Below are positions 1 through 8,291 of a DNA stretch of 37,601 nucleotides, piece by piece; within the stretch, counting starts at the first letter, position 1; every line of letters begins with the position of its first letter. The DNA is from Nesterenkonia sp. PF2B19 (lineage in GTDB: Bacteria; Actinomycetota; Actinomycetes; Actinomycetales; Micrococcaceae). The DNA lies in NCBI RefSeq assembly GCF_001758425.2, contig NZ_MDSS02000034.1:1-37601 (forward strand), in the 5' to 3' direction. The translations under genes and the position numbers were made by a program. The notes beneath the pieces are model-generated. The model worked only from the letters and a program-made list of their open reading frames with translations, had not been told where the DNA came from and did not search any database.

Positions 1-1892
1 GCCCCCGCCACCGTCGGCGCCTTCGCCGCCACCAGCCGCACATGGTGCAGCAGGTCCGTGGCCCGCAGCTCCAGCGGCACCTCCAGGGCCTCGGCGGTCT
101 GCAGCGCGCCCGCCAGGGAGGCCACCGCACTCGGCTCGGGGCCGTCCAACGGTCCGGCCAGGCTGGGGCCCGCCTGGGCGGCGGTGAGCAGTCCGTCGTC
201 GTCGAGGTTCTCCAGCACCTCCCAGCCCTGCTCCCCCTGGCGGGTGAAGGAGGCCAAGGTGGCCCGCAGCACCGCGACGCCGCGGTCCAGCCAGGACCGC
301 CGGCCCGTGGCGGAGCTCAGGGCGAAGCAGGCTGAGGCCACCTCGGCATGATCCGCCACCGTGCCCGGGCGGCCGTCGGTGCAACCCCCGTAGGAGACCC
401 GGGCGACGCCGGAGACGCCGCTGCCCCCGTGCTGGACATGCAGGCCCCACAGCGACTCGGCCAGCTCCTCGGCGAGGTGCAGCGGCTCATCCTCGCCCCA
501 CAGCATCGCGGCCTCGGCCAGGGAGCGGACCGCCGTCGCGTTCCAGGAGGCCACCACTTTCTCGTCCCGACTCGGCTGGGGTCGGGAATCCCGGCGCCGC
601 AGCAGCTCGGCGGCCACCGCCTCCCAGTCCTGCTCGTCCTCCGCGCTCAGTGGGGCGGAGAAGTGCAGGGTGCGGCCGGTGGTGACGTCCACGTGGCCAC
701 CCTCCGGCGGGGCGCCGCGGCTCAGCGTGGCCAGCCGGCGAGCCTGGTCCATGCCCAGCCCGGCGGTACGGCCCGCGTCGACGATCTCGGCATCGCTGAA
801 CAGGTACGTGCCGCCTTCGACGTGACGGCCCTGCTCATCCACCGTGTCCGCGTCCAGTGACGATGCCAGCAGGCCTTCGGCAGTGACCATGCGGCGACGC
901 AGCCACCCGATGGTGGCCCGCGCCCGATGCTCGGCACGGCGCCGCTGCGCCGCGGAGGCGGCCGGGTGCACACTCAGCCGTGCCAGATGCCCCAGCAGCT
1001 GGGCGTTGTCCGCCAGCATCTTCTCGAAGTGCGGCACCATCCAGGCACGGTCGGTGGCATACCGGGCGAAGCCGCCGTCGACCTGATCGAACAGGGCGGA
1101 GCGACCCATCGCTTCCAGGGTGCCCACCGCCAGCTCTCCGGCGATCTCGTCCTGCTCGTGCGTGAGGCGAGAACGCCAGAAGGACTCCTCCAGCAGGAAC
1201 CCCAGCAGCGGTGAGGGCGGGAACTTCGGCGCGGCGCCGAAACCGCCGTGGACGGTGTCCTCCTCACCGGCCAGCGTCGCCAGGGCATCCTCGACCCACT
1301 CGTCGGAGGCGCTCTCAAGGCTCGCCGCGGTGCCGCCGTCGGCGTCCTCGTCGCCCAGGACCGGGCTGAGCGCGATCTGCGACTGCTGTCGCCGCTGCGC
1401 ACCGAGCGCCTGGGCGATCTTCTCCGCCGAGTCCTCCACCTCCTGACGTCGCTGCGTCCACGCCGCGTGGACGGCGTCGAGCACCTCCCGGAAGGCCGGC
1501 ACACGGCCGCGCCGCAGCGGCGGGAAGTAGGTGCCGGCGTGGAAGACCCGCCCGTCGGGCAGGGTGAACACGCTCATCGGCCACCCGCCCTGGCCGGTCA
1601 GCGTCTGGGTGGCGGCCATATAGGCGTCATCGACGTCCGGATGCTCCTCCCGGTCCACCTTCACCGCCACGAAACGGGAGTTCAGCACCGCCGCGGTCTC
1701 CTCGTCCGCGAAGGACTCCCCCGCCATCACGTGGCACCAGTGGCAGGCGGCATAGCCGATGGAGAGGAACACCGGCACATCCCGACGCCGGGCCTCCTCG
1801 AAGGGATCCGGCCCCCACGGGTGCCAGTCCACCGGATTCTCGGCATGCTGACGCAGGTACAGAGAAGGGCTCTCAGCCAGACGATGTCCCAT
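1..1892 (-). CDS. Thioredoxin domain-containing protein, DUF255/YyaL family (C-terminus beyond the window)
   Basis: The leftward reading frame is open from an ATG at 1892 to the first base of the window, about 630 codons, so the C-terminus is missing. The N-terminus carries the family hallmarks: PVDWHPWG, then ACHWCHVM with a CxxC-type pair near residues 50-53, then VKVDREEHPDVD and GQGGWPMSVF. This is the thioredoxin-like half of the DUF255 (YyaL / spermatogenesis-associated protein 20) family. The remainder matches the alpha/alpha toroid, glycosidase-like half, with FGAAPKFP, VPHFEKML and YLFSDAEI. No signal peptide is seen, so it is probably cytosolic. The exact reaction is unknown for the family; a redox or folding role is inferred from the thioredoxin fold. 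It is divergent from the MTHFR-like gene, with about 100 bp between the starts. I am confident of the family, not of the function. Confidence 0.9.
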   Translation of the reverse strand, partial: MGHRLAESPSLYLRQHAENPVDWHPWGPDPFEEARRRDVPVFLSIGYAACHWCHVMAGESFADEETAAVLNSRFVAVKVDREEHPDVDDAYMAATQTLTGQGGWPMSVFTLPDGRVFHAGTYFPPLRRGRVPAFREVLDAVHAAWTQRRQEVEDSAEKIAQALGAQRRQQSQIALSPVLGDEDADGGTAASLESASDEWVEDALATLAGEEDTVHGGFGAAPKFPPSPLLGFLLEESFWRSRLTHEQDEIAGELAVGTLEAMGRSALFDQVDGGFARYATDRAWMVPHFEKMLADNAQLLGHLARLSVHPAASAAQRRRAEHRARATIGWLRRRMVTAEGLLASSLDADTVDEQGRHVEGGTYLFSDAEIVDAGRTAGLGMDQARRLATLSRGAPPEGGHVDVTTGRTLHFSAPLSAEDEQDWEAVAAELLRRRDSRPQPSRDEKVVASWNATAVRSLAEAAMLWGEDEPLHLAEELAESLWGLHVQHGGSGVSGVARVSYGGCTDGRPGTVADHAEVASACFALSSATGRRSWLDRGVAVLRATLASFTRQGEQGWEVLENLDDDGLLTAAQAGPSLAGPLDGPEPSAVASLAGALQTAEALEVPLELRATDLLHHVRLVAAKAPTVAG

Positions 1893-1992
1893 GACGCCAG
1901 TCTCCCGCAGCGCCTGCGGCCGCGTCGATGGCGGCCCACCTGGCGCGGGCCCCATACTGGTCCCCAGGCCCGACCCGCACGAGGAGATGACG

Positions 1993-2859
1993 ATGGCGCG
2001 ACCCCTCACCCGGAACGACGACGAACGCGCCGTGCTCGCCCGGCTCGCCACCGGCATCAGCTACGAGGTGATGCCCTTCCCCTCCACCGTGGGAACGGTC
2101 CGCGCCCATGTGCCCACCGAGGTGCCGCTGACCGTCACCGCCACCGGCGGCAAGGGTTTGGAACCCACCATCGCCACGTCGATCGCCCTGCGGCAGGCCG
2201 GCTACACCGTGGCCCCGCATCTGGCGGCCCGGCTCATCACCGGCCCCGAGGAGCTCGACCAGATCCTCACCCGCCTCGAGGCCGGCGGGGTGGACAGGCT
2301 GTTCGTCATCGCCGGCGACGCCGGACAGCCCGCCGGTGTGTTCACCGAAGCCCTGGACGTCCTGCGAGCCCTCCAGGACCGCACGCACCTGTTCAAGGAC
2401 CTCGGCATCGGCGGATACCCCGAGGGGCACGCCGGCCTGTCCGACGAGCAGGTGCGTCAGGCCATGCGGGACAAGGCCCCCTACGCCCACAGGATCCTCA
2501 CCCAGATCTGCTTCGACGCCGACGCCTTCCTCCGCTGGGGCGCCCAGCTGCGGACCGACGGCGTGGAGCTGCCGGTCTACGCCGGGATGCCCGGGCCCGT
2601 CAGTCGGCAGAAGCTCATGAGGATCTCCGCCTCCCTGGGCCTGGGGCAGTCCGCGAACTTCCTGAAGAAGCAGCGCACCATGCTGTGGAGGTTCTTCTCC
2701 CCCGCCGGCTACAGCCCCGACGGCCTCGTGCGGGGCCTGGTGCGCGGCCTGCCGGAGAGCCGCGCGCACATCGCCGGATTCCACCTGTTCACCTTCAACG
2801 AGATCGCCGCCACCGAGGCCTGGCGACGCCGGCTCCTCGCCGAGGCCGGCCTGGGCTGA
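1993..2859 (+). CDS. Methylenetetrahydrofolate reductase family protein
   Basis: A TIM-barrel protein of 288 aa resembling MetF, the flavoprotein that reduces 5,10-methylene-tetrahydrofolate to 5-methyl-tetrahydrofolate in one-carbon metabolism. Visible signatures are SYEVMPFPST near the N-terminus, the substrate-strand region VAPHLAARLI, VIAGDAG, IGGYPEGH, the long segment with KAPYAHRILTQICFD, and FTFNEIAATEAW at the C-terminus. It is divergent from canonical MetF (no SFEFFPPK start), so it may belong to the MTHFR-like group used with folate-dependent demethylases; this is inferred. The ATG at 1993 is chosen because GAGGAG at 1981-1986 lies six bases upstream. An in-frame ATG at 1987 abuts that site, and a frame extension back to 1891 would overlap the opposite gene. 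The downstream symporter starts 200 bp later, so an operon is uncertain. Confidence 0.82.
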   Translation: MARPLTRNDDERAVLARLATGISYEVMPFPSTVGTVRAHVPTEVPLTVTATGGKGLEPTIATSIALRQAGYTVAPHLAARLITGPEELDQILTRLEAGGVDRLFVIAGDAGQPAGVFTEALDVLRALQDRTHLFKDLGIGGYPEGHAGLSDEQVRQAMRDKAPYAHRILTQICFDADAFLRWGAQLRTDGVELPVYAGMPGPVSRQKLMRISASLGLGQSANFLKKQRTMLWRFFSPAGYSPDGLVRGLVRGLPESRAHIAGFHLFTFNEIAATEAWRRRLLAEAGLG

Positions 2860-3061
2860 GGCGCCGCCTCCGTCGTCGGTCCGCCCCGAGGTCCTCAGCG
2901 GTCCCCGTGACCGCCACCACGCCTCCGTAACCTGGCGACATACGCGGAATAGTGCGGACAAGCGCCCCGTTCCTCCCTCCGTGCCGCGGCAGACGCCTGC
3001 CGCCTGACGTGAGACCACCCCGGACCCGGAGTCCGGAACGACCTTGGAACGGAGCACCCCC

Positions 3062-4507
3062 ATGTCTGCACCTGCGCAGTCCGCAGAGACGACGTCCGAC
3101 TCGCCACCGGCCAGGCGGCTGCCCGCCTGGATGACGTCCTTCGGCAACCAGATCCTGGCCGCCCTCATCCTGGGGCTGGCCGTCGGGTTCCTCGCCCGCG
3201 GCATGGGCGGCACCGAGGAGGACCCGAACTGGCTGACGGCCACCGTCACCGAGGTCGGCGGCATCTACGTGTCCCTGCTGACCGCCGCCGTCGTGCCGCT
3301 GGTGTTCACCGCCGTGGTGACCTCCATCGCCCAGCTGCGCGAGGTCACCAACGCCGCACGGCTCGCCGGCCAGACGCTGCTGTGGTTCGCCATCACCGCG
3401 TTCATCTCGGTGCTCATCGGGATCGCAATCGGCGTGATCGGCCAGCCCGGCCAGCACACCGGCGTCACCGCCGACGCCGCCGCGGAGCCCGGACGCCAGG
3501 GCTCCTGGATCGGGTTCCTCGAATCCCTCGTGCCGGCCAACTTCATGGGGCTCACCGCGAACTCCTCCCTGGCCGACGACGGCACCATCAGCACCGGGCT
3601 GACCTTCAACGTGCTGCAGGTGCTGGTCATCTCCATCGCCATCGGCATCGCCGCCATGCTGCTGGGCAGGAAGGCCCAGCCCTTCCTGGACGTGACCTCC
3701 TCGGTCCTGGCGATCATCCAGAAGGTGCTGTGGTGGATCATCCGTCTGGCGCCGATCGGCACCCTGGCGCTCATCGCCCGGGCCGTGGCCACCTACGGCT
3801 GGGACGCGCTGTCCTCGCTGGGTGTGTTCGTGCTGTGCATGTACGTGGGCCTGGCCATCGTGTTCTTCCTGGTCTACCCCGTGCTGGTGCGGGCCAACGG
3901 CCTCTCGGCGAAGCAGTACTTCACCGGCGTCTGGCCGGCCGTGCAGCTGGGCTTCGTCTCCCGCTCCTCGGTGGGCACCATGCCGCTGACGCAGCGGGTC
4001 ACCGAGCGGAACCTCGGGGTGCCGCGCGCGTACGCCTCCTTCGCCGTGCCGCTGGGGGCGGTGAGCAAGATGGACGGCTGCGCGGCCCTCTACCCGGCCA
4101 TCGCCGCGCTGTTCGTGGCCCAGTTCTTCGGCCTCGACCTGACCATCACCCAGTACGTGCTCATCGTGTTCGTCTCGGTGATCGGCTCCGCCGCCACCGC
4201 CGGCACCACCGGCGCGACCGTCATGCTCACCCTGACCCTGTCCACCCTCGGACTGCCGCTGGAGGGCGTGGGCCTGCTGCTGGCCGTCGAGCCGATCGTG
4301 GACATGGGCCGCACCGCCCTCAATGTGGCAGGCCAGGCGCTGGTGCCCACGATCGTCGCCAAGCGGGAGGGCCTGATCGACATGGAGCTCTACACCGCCA
4401 GCCGCACCGGAGTGCCTTTCGACGACGACACCGAGGAGGACGGGGACGAGGTGGAGGCAGCCGCCATCGACCGAGCTGAGGCTGAGGCGGCGCGCCCCGC
4501 CCGCTGA
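3062..4507 (+). CDS. Dicarboxylate/amino acid:cation symporter (DAACS/GltP-like)
   Basis: A 481-aa integral membrane carrier of the glutamate/C4-dicarboxylate symporter family, importing an acidic substrate with a cation. Transmembrane segments begin at about residue 28. The hairpin motif is SRSSVGTMP (300-308), followed by KMDGCAALYP (336-345) and the substrate-site helix EPIVDMGRTALNVAGQ (410-425). From remembered GltPh numbering, the conserved Arg and Asp that hold the substrate are present as R417 and D414. Positions equivalent to the Na1 ligands N310 and D405 are Lys336 and Gln425, so coupling may differ from Na+-driven members (see findings). The C-terminal tail is acidic. The ATG at 3062 has ACGGAG at 3048-3053; a TTG at 3044 is in frame but has no better site. 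It appears monocistronic and is followed by an inverted repeat. Confidence 0.9.
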   Translation: MSAPAQSAETTSDSPPARRLPAWMTSFGNQILAALILGLAVGFLARGMGGTEEDPNWLTATVTEVGGIYVSLLTAAVVPLVFTAVVTSIAQLREVTNAARLAGQTLLWFAITAFISVLIGIAIGVIGQPGQHTGVTADAAAEPGRQGSWIGFLESLVPANFMGLTANSSLADDGTISTGLTFNVLQVLVISIAIGIAAMLLGRKAQPFLDVTSSVLAIIQKVLWWIIRLAPIGTLALIARAVATYGWDALSSLGVFVLCMYVGLAIVFFLVYPVLVRANGLSAKQYFTGVWPAVQLGFVSRSSVGTMPLTQRVTERNLGVPRAYASFAVPLGAVSKMDGCAALYPAIAALFVAQFFGLDLTITQYVLIVFVSVIGSAATAGTTGATVMLTLTLSTLGLPLEGVGLLLAVEPIVDMGRTALNVAGQALVPTIVAKREGLIDMELYTASRTGVPFDDDTEEDGDEVEAAAIDRAEAEAARPAR

Positions 4508-4524
4508 GCCTGCCCCTTCGGCTG

Positions 4525-4584
4525 GTGGGGAATTCTTCGAGGTCCATGCTCCTGTGCGGGCTCTGCACCTCGAGGAATTCCCAC
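4525..4584. repeat. Imperfect inverted repeat A, upstream of the AbiEi/DUF559-like gene
   Basis: The left arm at 4525-4543 reads GTGGGGAATTCTTCGAGGT. The right arm at 4567-4584, read on the minus strand, is GTGGGAATTCCTCGAGGT, so the arms differ by one base change and one missing G. The spacer is 23 bases. The repeat lies just past the symporter stop and about 95 bp ahead of the AbiEi-like ATG. The same arm sequence recurs in a second inverted repeat after that gene. It could be a terminator for the symporter, an operator, or an element end. The lack of a T-run and the recurrence argue against a simple terminator. Confidence 0.75.
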
Positions 4585-4677
4585 CCGAGCGAGACCTGGC
4601 CGTCCCGTCCCAGTCCGTCTGACGCAGCCTGTGGAAAACGCCGACGCGTGATCGGCCGGTCGCGGCAGACTCGTCGC

Positions 4678-5627
4678 ATGCCCCGACGACGTCCGCTCCC
4701 TGACGACCTCCTCCACTCCGCTTTCACCCGGAGGACTGCCCGGTCCCTCGGAGTCCCCGATGACAGGCTCCGCCGGCTCGACGTGGTGAAGCTGCTGCCG
4801 GGGGTCTACGCGACACGGACCCTCGTGGAGGAGACTGCCCCGGATCGCCGCCATCTGATCGCCGCCTCCGCGCTGGTCCGAGACACTCCCGGAACCTGGG
4901 TGTCCCATACGACGGCGGCCCAACTGCGAGGCCTGTGCTCCCACCTCGGCTGGCGCAGGAGACCGCCGTCCACCTCAGCAGCCATGCCTCCCGCGACACG
5001 CGGGTGCAGAGACGAGGCGTCGTCGGACACCGGTGCGCAGTGCGGGACCAGGACGTCGTCCTCGAAGGAGCTCATATGCTGAGCTCACCGGCCCGGAACT
5101 GGATCGAGCTCGCCGCAGACTGTTCGATCCGGCAGCTGGTGGTGCTCGGAGACCAGCTGGTGCGCACCCCGTATCTCCGGTACGAAGGCCGCAGCCTGCC
5201 TCACACCGGACGTGACCAGCTGGATGACATCGTCGACGTCGCCTCAGGAACACCTGGACTGCGACGCGCCAGGGCCGCGCTGCGGTGGATCCGTGAAGGG
5301 TCAGACTCTCCCCCGGAGACCCTTCTCCGACTGGCCCTCATCCGGGAGGGTCTCCCCGAGCCGCAGCTCCAGGTGCCGGCCGCCGCCGAGGTCCCCGGTT
5401 CCCCGCGTGCGGACCTGGGCTATCCCGAGTGGCGGATCGCCATCCAGTACGAGGGAGCCACCCACTACACGCCAGAACAGCACCGCTCCGATCATGTGCG
5501 GGACAATGCGTTCTTCGCCGACGGGTGGCTCGTGCTGCGGTTCGACCGCAGCGATCTGCGGGATGGATTCAGACGAGCGGCGCAGCAGGTCCGGGGAGCG
5601 CTGAGGGCCCGGGGTGCGCCAGGGTGA
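4678..5627 (+). pseudogene. Type IV toxin-antitoxin AbiEi-like / DUF559 (Vsr-fold) protein, frameshifted
   Basis: Two overlapping frames make one protein of about 316 aa. The first (from ATG 4678) has a winged-helix-like N-terminus ending in LLPGVYATR, then VSHTTAAQLRGL. The second continues with LPPRLAQETAVHLSS, RVQRRGVVGHR and the C-terminal DUF559 block: SPPETLLRLALIREGLPEP, then RADLGYPEWRIAIQYEG and H-rich HYTPEQH. The break is at about 4936, where one extra G (CTG TGG CTC) restores LRGLWLPPRL. The layout (HTH, then a PD-(D/E)xK-like nuclease fold) is typical of the AbiEi-domain proteins that are multicopy in Actinobacteria; their role is unproven. No Shine-Dalgarno site is visible. TGTGGAAAACG at about 4630 resembles a DnaA box. 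No AbiEii toxin gene is adjacent. The frameshift may be a sequencing deletion. Confidence 0.75.
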
Positions 5628-5648
5628 GGCCCGGCGGCGGCAATCTGT

Positions 5649-5708
5649 CGGGGAGAAACTCGAGACACGACGCGCGACGCAGCTCTCCCACCACGAGAAT
5701 TTCCCCAC
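5649..5708. repeat. Imperfect inverted repeat B, downstream of the AbiEi/DUF559-like gene
   Basis: The right arm at 5691-5708, read on the minus strand, is GTGGGGAAATTCTCGTGG. The left arm starting at 5649 reads CGGGGAGAAACTCGAG. Both resemble the arms of the repeat at 4525-4584, giving a shared core close to GTGGGGAAATTCTCGAGG. The repeat sits between two convergent genes (the AbiEi-like gene and the S9 peptidase), so a terminator role is also possible. Confidence 0.6.
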
Positions 5709-5732
5709 TCGACGGGAGACCCCGACCGACCC

Positions 5733-7801
5733 TCAGCGGGTGAGCGCCAGGCGCGGCACGCCCGGAGGCTCGAAGCCGAAGACCTGGCCGTAGAAGCTCA
5801 GGGAGGCCTCCAGGGCGGCGATGATGTTCTCCGCCTTCCGGAACCCGTGCTGCTCGCCCTCGAAGAGCAGGTAGGCGTGGGGGATGCCCTTGGCCGCGAG
5901 CGCGTCGCGGAACATCTCCGCCTGGTTGGGCGGCACGATCGGGTCCTCGTCGCCCTGGAGGAGGAGCACCGGGCAGGACAGCGAGTCCACATGGTTCAGC
6001 GGGGCCCGCTCCACGTAGATGTGCTCATCCTCCGGGTACCGGCCGATGAGCCCGTCCAGGTAGCGGGACTCGAAGTCATGGGTGTCCTGGGCCAGCGCGA
6101 CGGCGTCGGCCACTCCGAAGCTGGAGACCCCGGCGGCGAACACGTCGGTGCGGGTCAGGCAGGCCAGCGTGGTCCACCCTCCGGCGCTGCCGCCCTCGAT
6201 GCCGAGCCGCCGCCCGTCGGCGATGCCTTCTCTCTCCAGGTGGCGCATCACCGCGGCGGTGTCCTCGACGTCGACCACACCCCACTGCCCCTTCAGCCGC
6301 TCCCGGTACGCGCGCCCGAAGCCGGTGGATCCGCCGTAGTTGATGTCCACCACGCCGATGCCGCGGGAGGTGTAGTAGGCGATCGCCAGGGACAGCCCGA
6401 CCGCGGCCTGCCCCGTCGGCCCGCCATGGACCTGGGCGATGAACGGGGGCCGCTCGCCCTCCGGCGCCTGCGCCCCGGTGTTCCGCGGACGATAGAGCAC
6501 CGCGTGGATGTCCTGCCCCTCCTCGGAGGTCACAGTGATCGGCTCCGGCACCGGCAGCAGCCCCGGGTCCGGCGCGTCGTTCCGGGAGGAGCGCACCGTG
6601 TGCACACCGTCCACGCGCCAGTCCCCGTCGCCCGCGGAAGGACGGACCAGCTCGGCGGCGTGGACCCCGGAGAAGTGCTGCGGGGACATCCCGGCGAAGG
6701 CCAGCAGCCCGTCCTCACGATGCACCACGCCCGTGATGAGGGTGTGCGGCAGGTCCAGCTCCGTCACCGTCCCGGCAGGGATGTCCAGGACGCCCAGGCG
6801 GTCGACGGCGGTGCCGTGGACCACCAGGGCGGTGTCGGCATCCAGCGGCGTCAGCCAGCGCTGGCCCAGCTGCCACAGGGGCCCGGCGAACTCCTGGGCC
6901 GCGGCCTCCCCCGCCGGCAGCACCGGCTCCGGGTCCGCACCCACGGTGAGGGTCCACGGGTTCCACCATCCCGTGCGGTCGCACAGGTAGATCAGCCGCT
7001 CGGCGTCCCGCCATTCGGGCTGCAGCACGGAGGTCTCCGTATCGCCGTCGGCCACGGTGTCCTCGACGACGACGCCGGCCTCCAGCCGTCCCACGTGCAG
7101 CTGGGTGCCGTCCCAGGGCATCTGCGGGTGCTCCCAGGAGATCCAGGCCATCCGGGCACCGTCGGGCGAGACGCGCGGGTGGGCCACGAAGCGCGACGAC
7201 GGCGTCACCTGCCGCACCCGGGCGGCGTCGTCGGCGGCGGAGCGTCCAGCGGGACAGCGGCGATGTACCGTTCGATGCCCGAGCCGCGGGTGTGGTCTTC
7301 ACAGATCCACCAGACCTCGTCGCCGTCGGGACCGTGCACGTGGATCGGCTGCGCCCAGCGCAGCGAGGGCCCGCCGGCGGAGGCGACCATCTCTCCGATC
7401 GGGCTCAGCGGGGTGGGGTCCTCCCCCTCCCGGAAGCGGTGGATGCGCTGGTCGGCGAAGTTCACGAACAGGATCAGCGGCGCGTCGCCGCCGTCGTCGA
7501 AGGCCAGCCAGGAAGAACCACCGTACTCATGGACCCGGGACCGGGCATTGTAGGGAGCCGGCAGCACCGTCACTGTCTCGGCGGCACCATCGGAGGAGGC
7601 CGTCACCGGCGACGCCGTCCTCACGATCGCCTGCCGCCCGGCCTCGGCCGCGATCCCCTCGGTCCACCACAGATGCCGTCCCACCAGGGACGGCGCAGAG
7701 ACCCGGTTTCCGCCCACGGCGAGCTGCTCCGCCGTGATCGTCGAGGGCCATTCTCCGTAAGGCAGGGTGACAGGGGCCGGGGAGGATGAGGCGTCAGTCA
7801 T
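5733..7801 (-). pseudogene. S9 family prolyl oligopeptidase-type peptidase, frameshifted
   Basis: A serine peptidase of about 690 aa: N-terminal beta-propeller followed by an alpha/beta-hydrolase domain that cleaves small peptides, probably in the cytosol since no signal peptide is visible. The propeller part runs from ATG 7801 (LPYGEWPSTITAEQL; VHEYGG). The hydrolase part carries the nucleophile motif GGSAGGW, the acid in GDEDPIVPP and the histidine in EQHGFRK, so the triad is complete. The frame breaks at about 7239-7246, where the first part ends in AVPLD and the second resumes with SAADDAARVRQVTP. One missing base (GAC GGC TCC) joins them. Neither half would work alone, so a sequencing deletion is as likely as real decay. 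It follows a small membrane protein gene by 16 bp and may share its transcript. Confidence 0.85.
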
Positions 7802-7817
7802 GACGCCAGTCTAGGGA

Positions 7818-8204
7818 TCAGCGGGCAGTCTCGGTGCCCGGACGCTCGTCGTCGGCCTCGGCCGGGGTGTCCTCGGCGGGCTGCGCGGTGCCGAACCGGT
7901 CGGCGGCCGCGGCGTCACGGGCCCGCTGCTGAGCCTCGGAGATCTCCGCGGGGACGATCTCCCCGGGGAACTCGGGCTCCTCCCCGGACAGCTCCGCCTC
8001 CACCTGGGAGCGGTACTTCATCCGGCGCATGCGCTTGGCAAGATCACGGACGACCACGATGAGCAGCACGACGATCAGCGCGGTGAACAGGAACCCCTCG
8101 ATGCCGGGGGTGATGTCAGACTCCTCGAGGCCCGGGCGCAGGTCAGGCGTGTCACCGCCGCCCCCACCGGGCCACCAGTTCGTCAGTGCAGGGAAAGGAT
8201 GCAC
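7818..8204 (-). CDS. Small single-pass membrane protein, unknown function
   Basis: A 128-aa protein with a glycine-rich N-terminus (PGGGGG), one transmembrane helix at about residues 35-51 (GFLFTALIVVLLIVVV), a short basic stretch (KRMRRMKYR) right after it, and an acidic C-terminal tail. The basic flank suggests the C-terminal tail is cytoplasmic. I do not recognise a named domain. The start is a GTG at 8204 with only a weak purine-rich stretch ahead. It lies between mca and the S9 peptidase gene, all leftward, with the peptidase only 16 bp away. A possible hairpin separates it from mca, so it may have its own promoter. Confidence 0.65.
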   Translation of the reverse strand: MHPFPALTNWWPGGGGGDTPDLRPGLEESDITPGIEGFLFTALIVVLLIVVVRDLAKRMRRMKYRSQVEAELSGEEPEFPGEIVPAEISEAQQRARDAAAADRFGTAQPAEDTPAEADDERPGTETAR

Positions 8205-8259
8205 GGGAGTCTCTCGCCTCTGATCTGAAGTCTGTCGCTTGTCCGAGGGCCAAGTCTAC

Positions 8260-8286
8260 GCCGTGTAGAAAACGAAAGCACACGGC
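8260..8286 (-). terminator. Candidate terminator hairpin after mca
   Basis: GCCGTGT (8260-8266) and ACACGGC (8280-8286) form a perfect 7-bp stem with a 13-nt loop, starting five bases past the mca stop. The loop is T-rich in the mca direction, but no T-run follows the stem, so termination is uncertain. Confidence 0.4.
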
Positions 8287-8291
8287 GCAGG

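Noticed and set aside
1248-2930. A 560-codon open frame on the + strand across the DUF255 and MTHFR genes
   Set aside because: It runs antisense to one real gene and out of frame with another; its Arg/Pro/His/Gly-rich composition is that of a high-GC shadow frame.
5847-7553. A 568-codon open frame opposite the S9 peptidase gene
   Set aside because: The opposite strand has clear S9 motifs; this frame has none and is an effect of GC-rich third positions.
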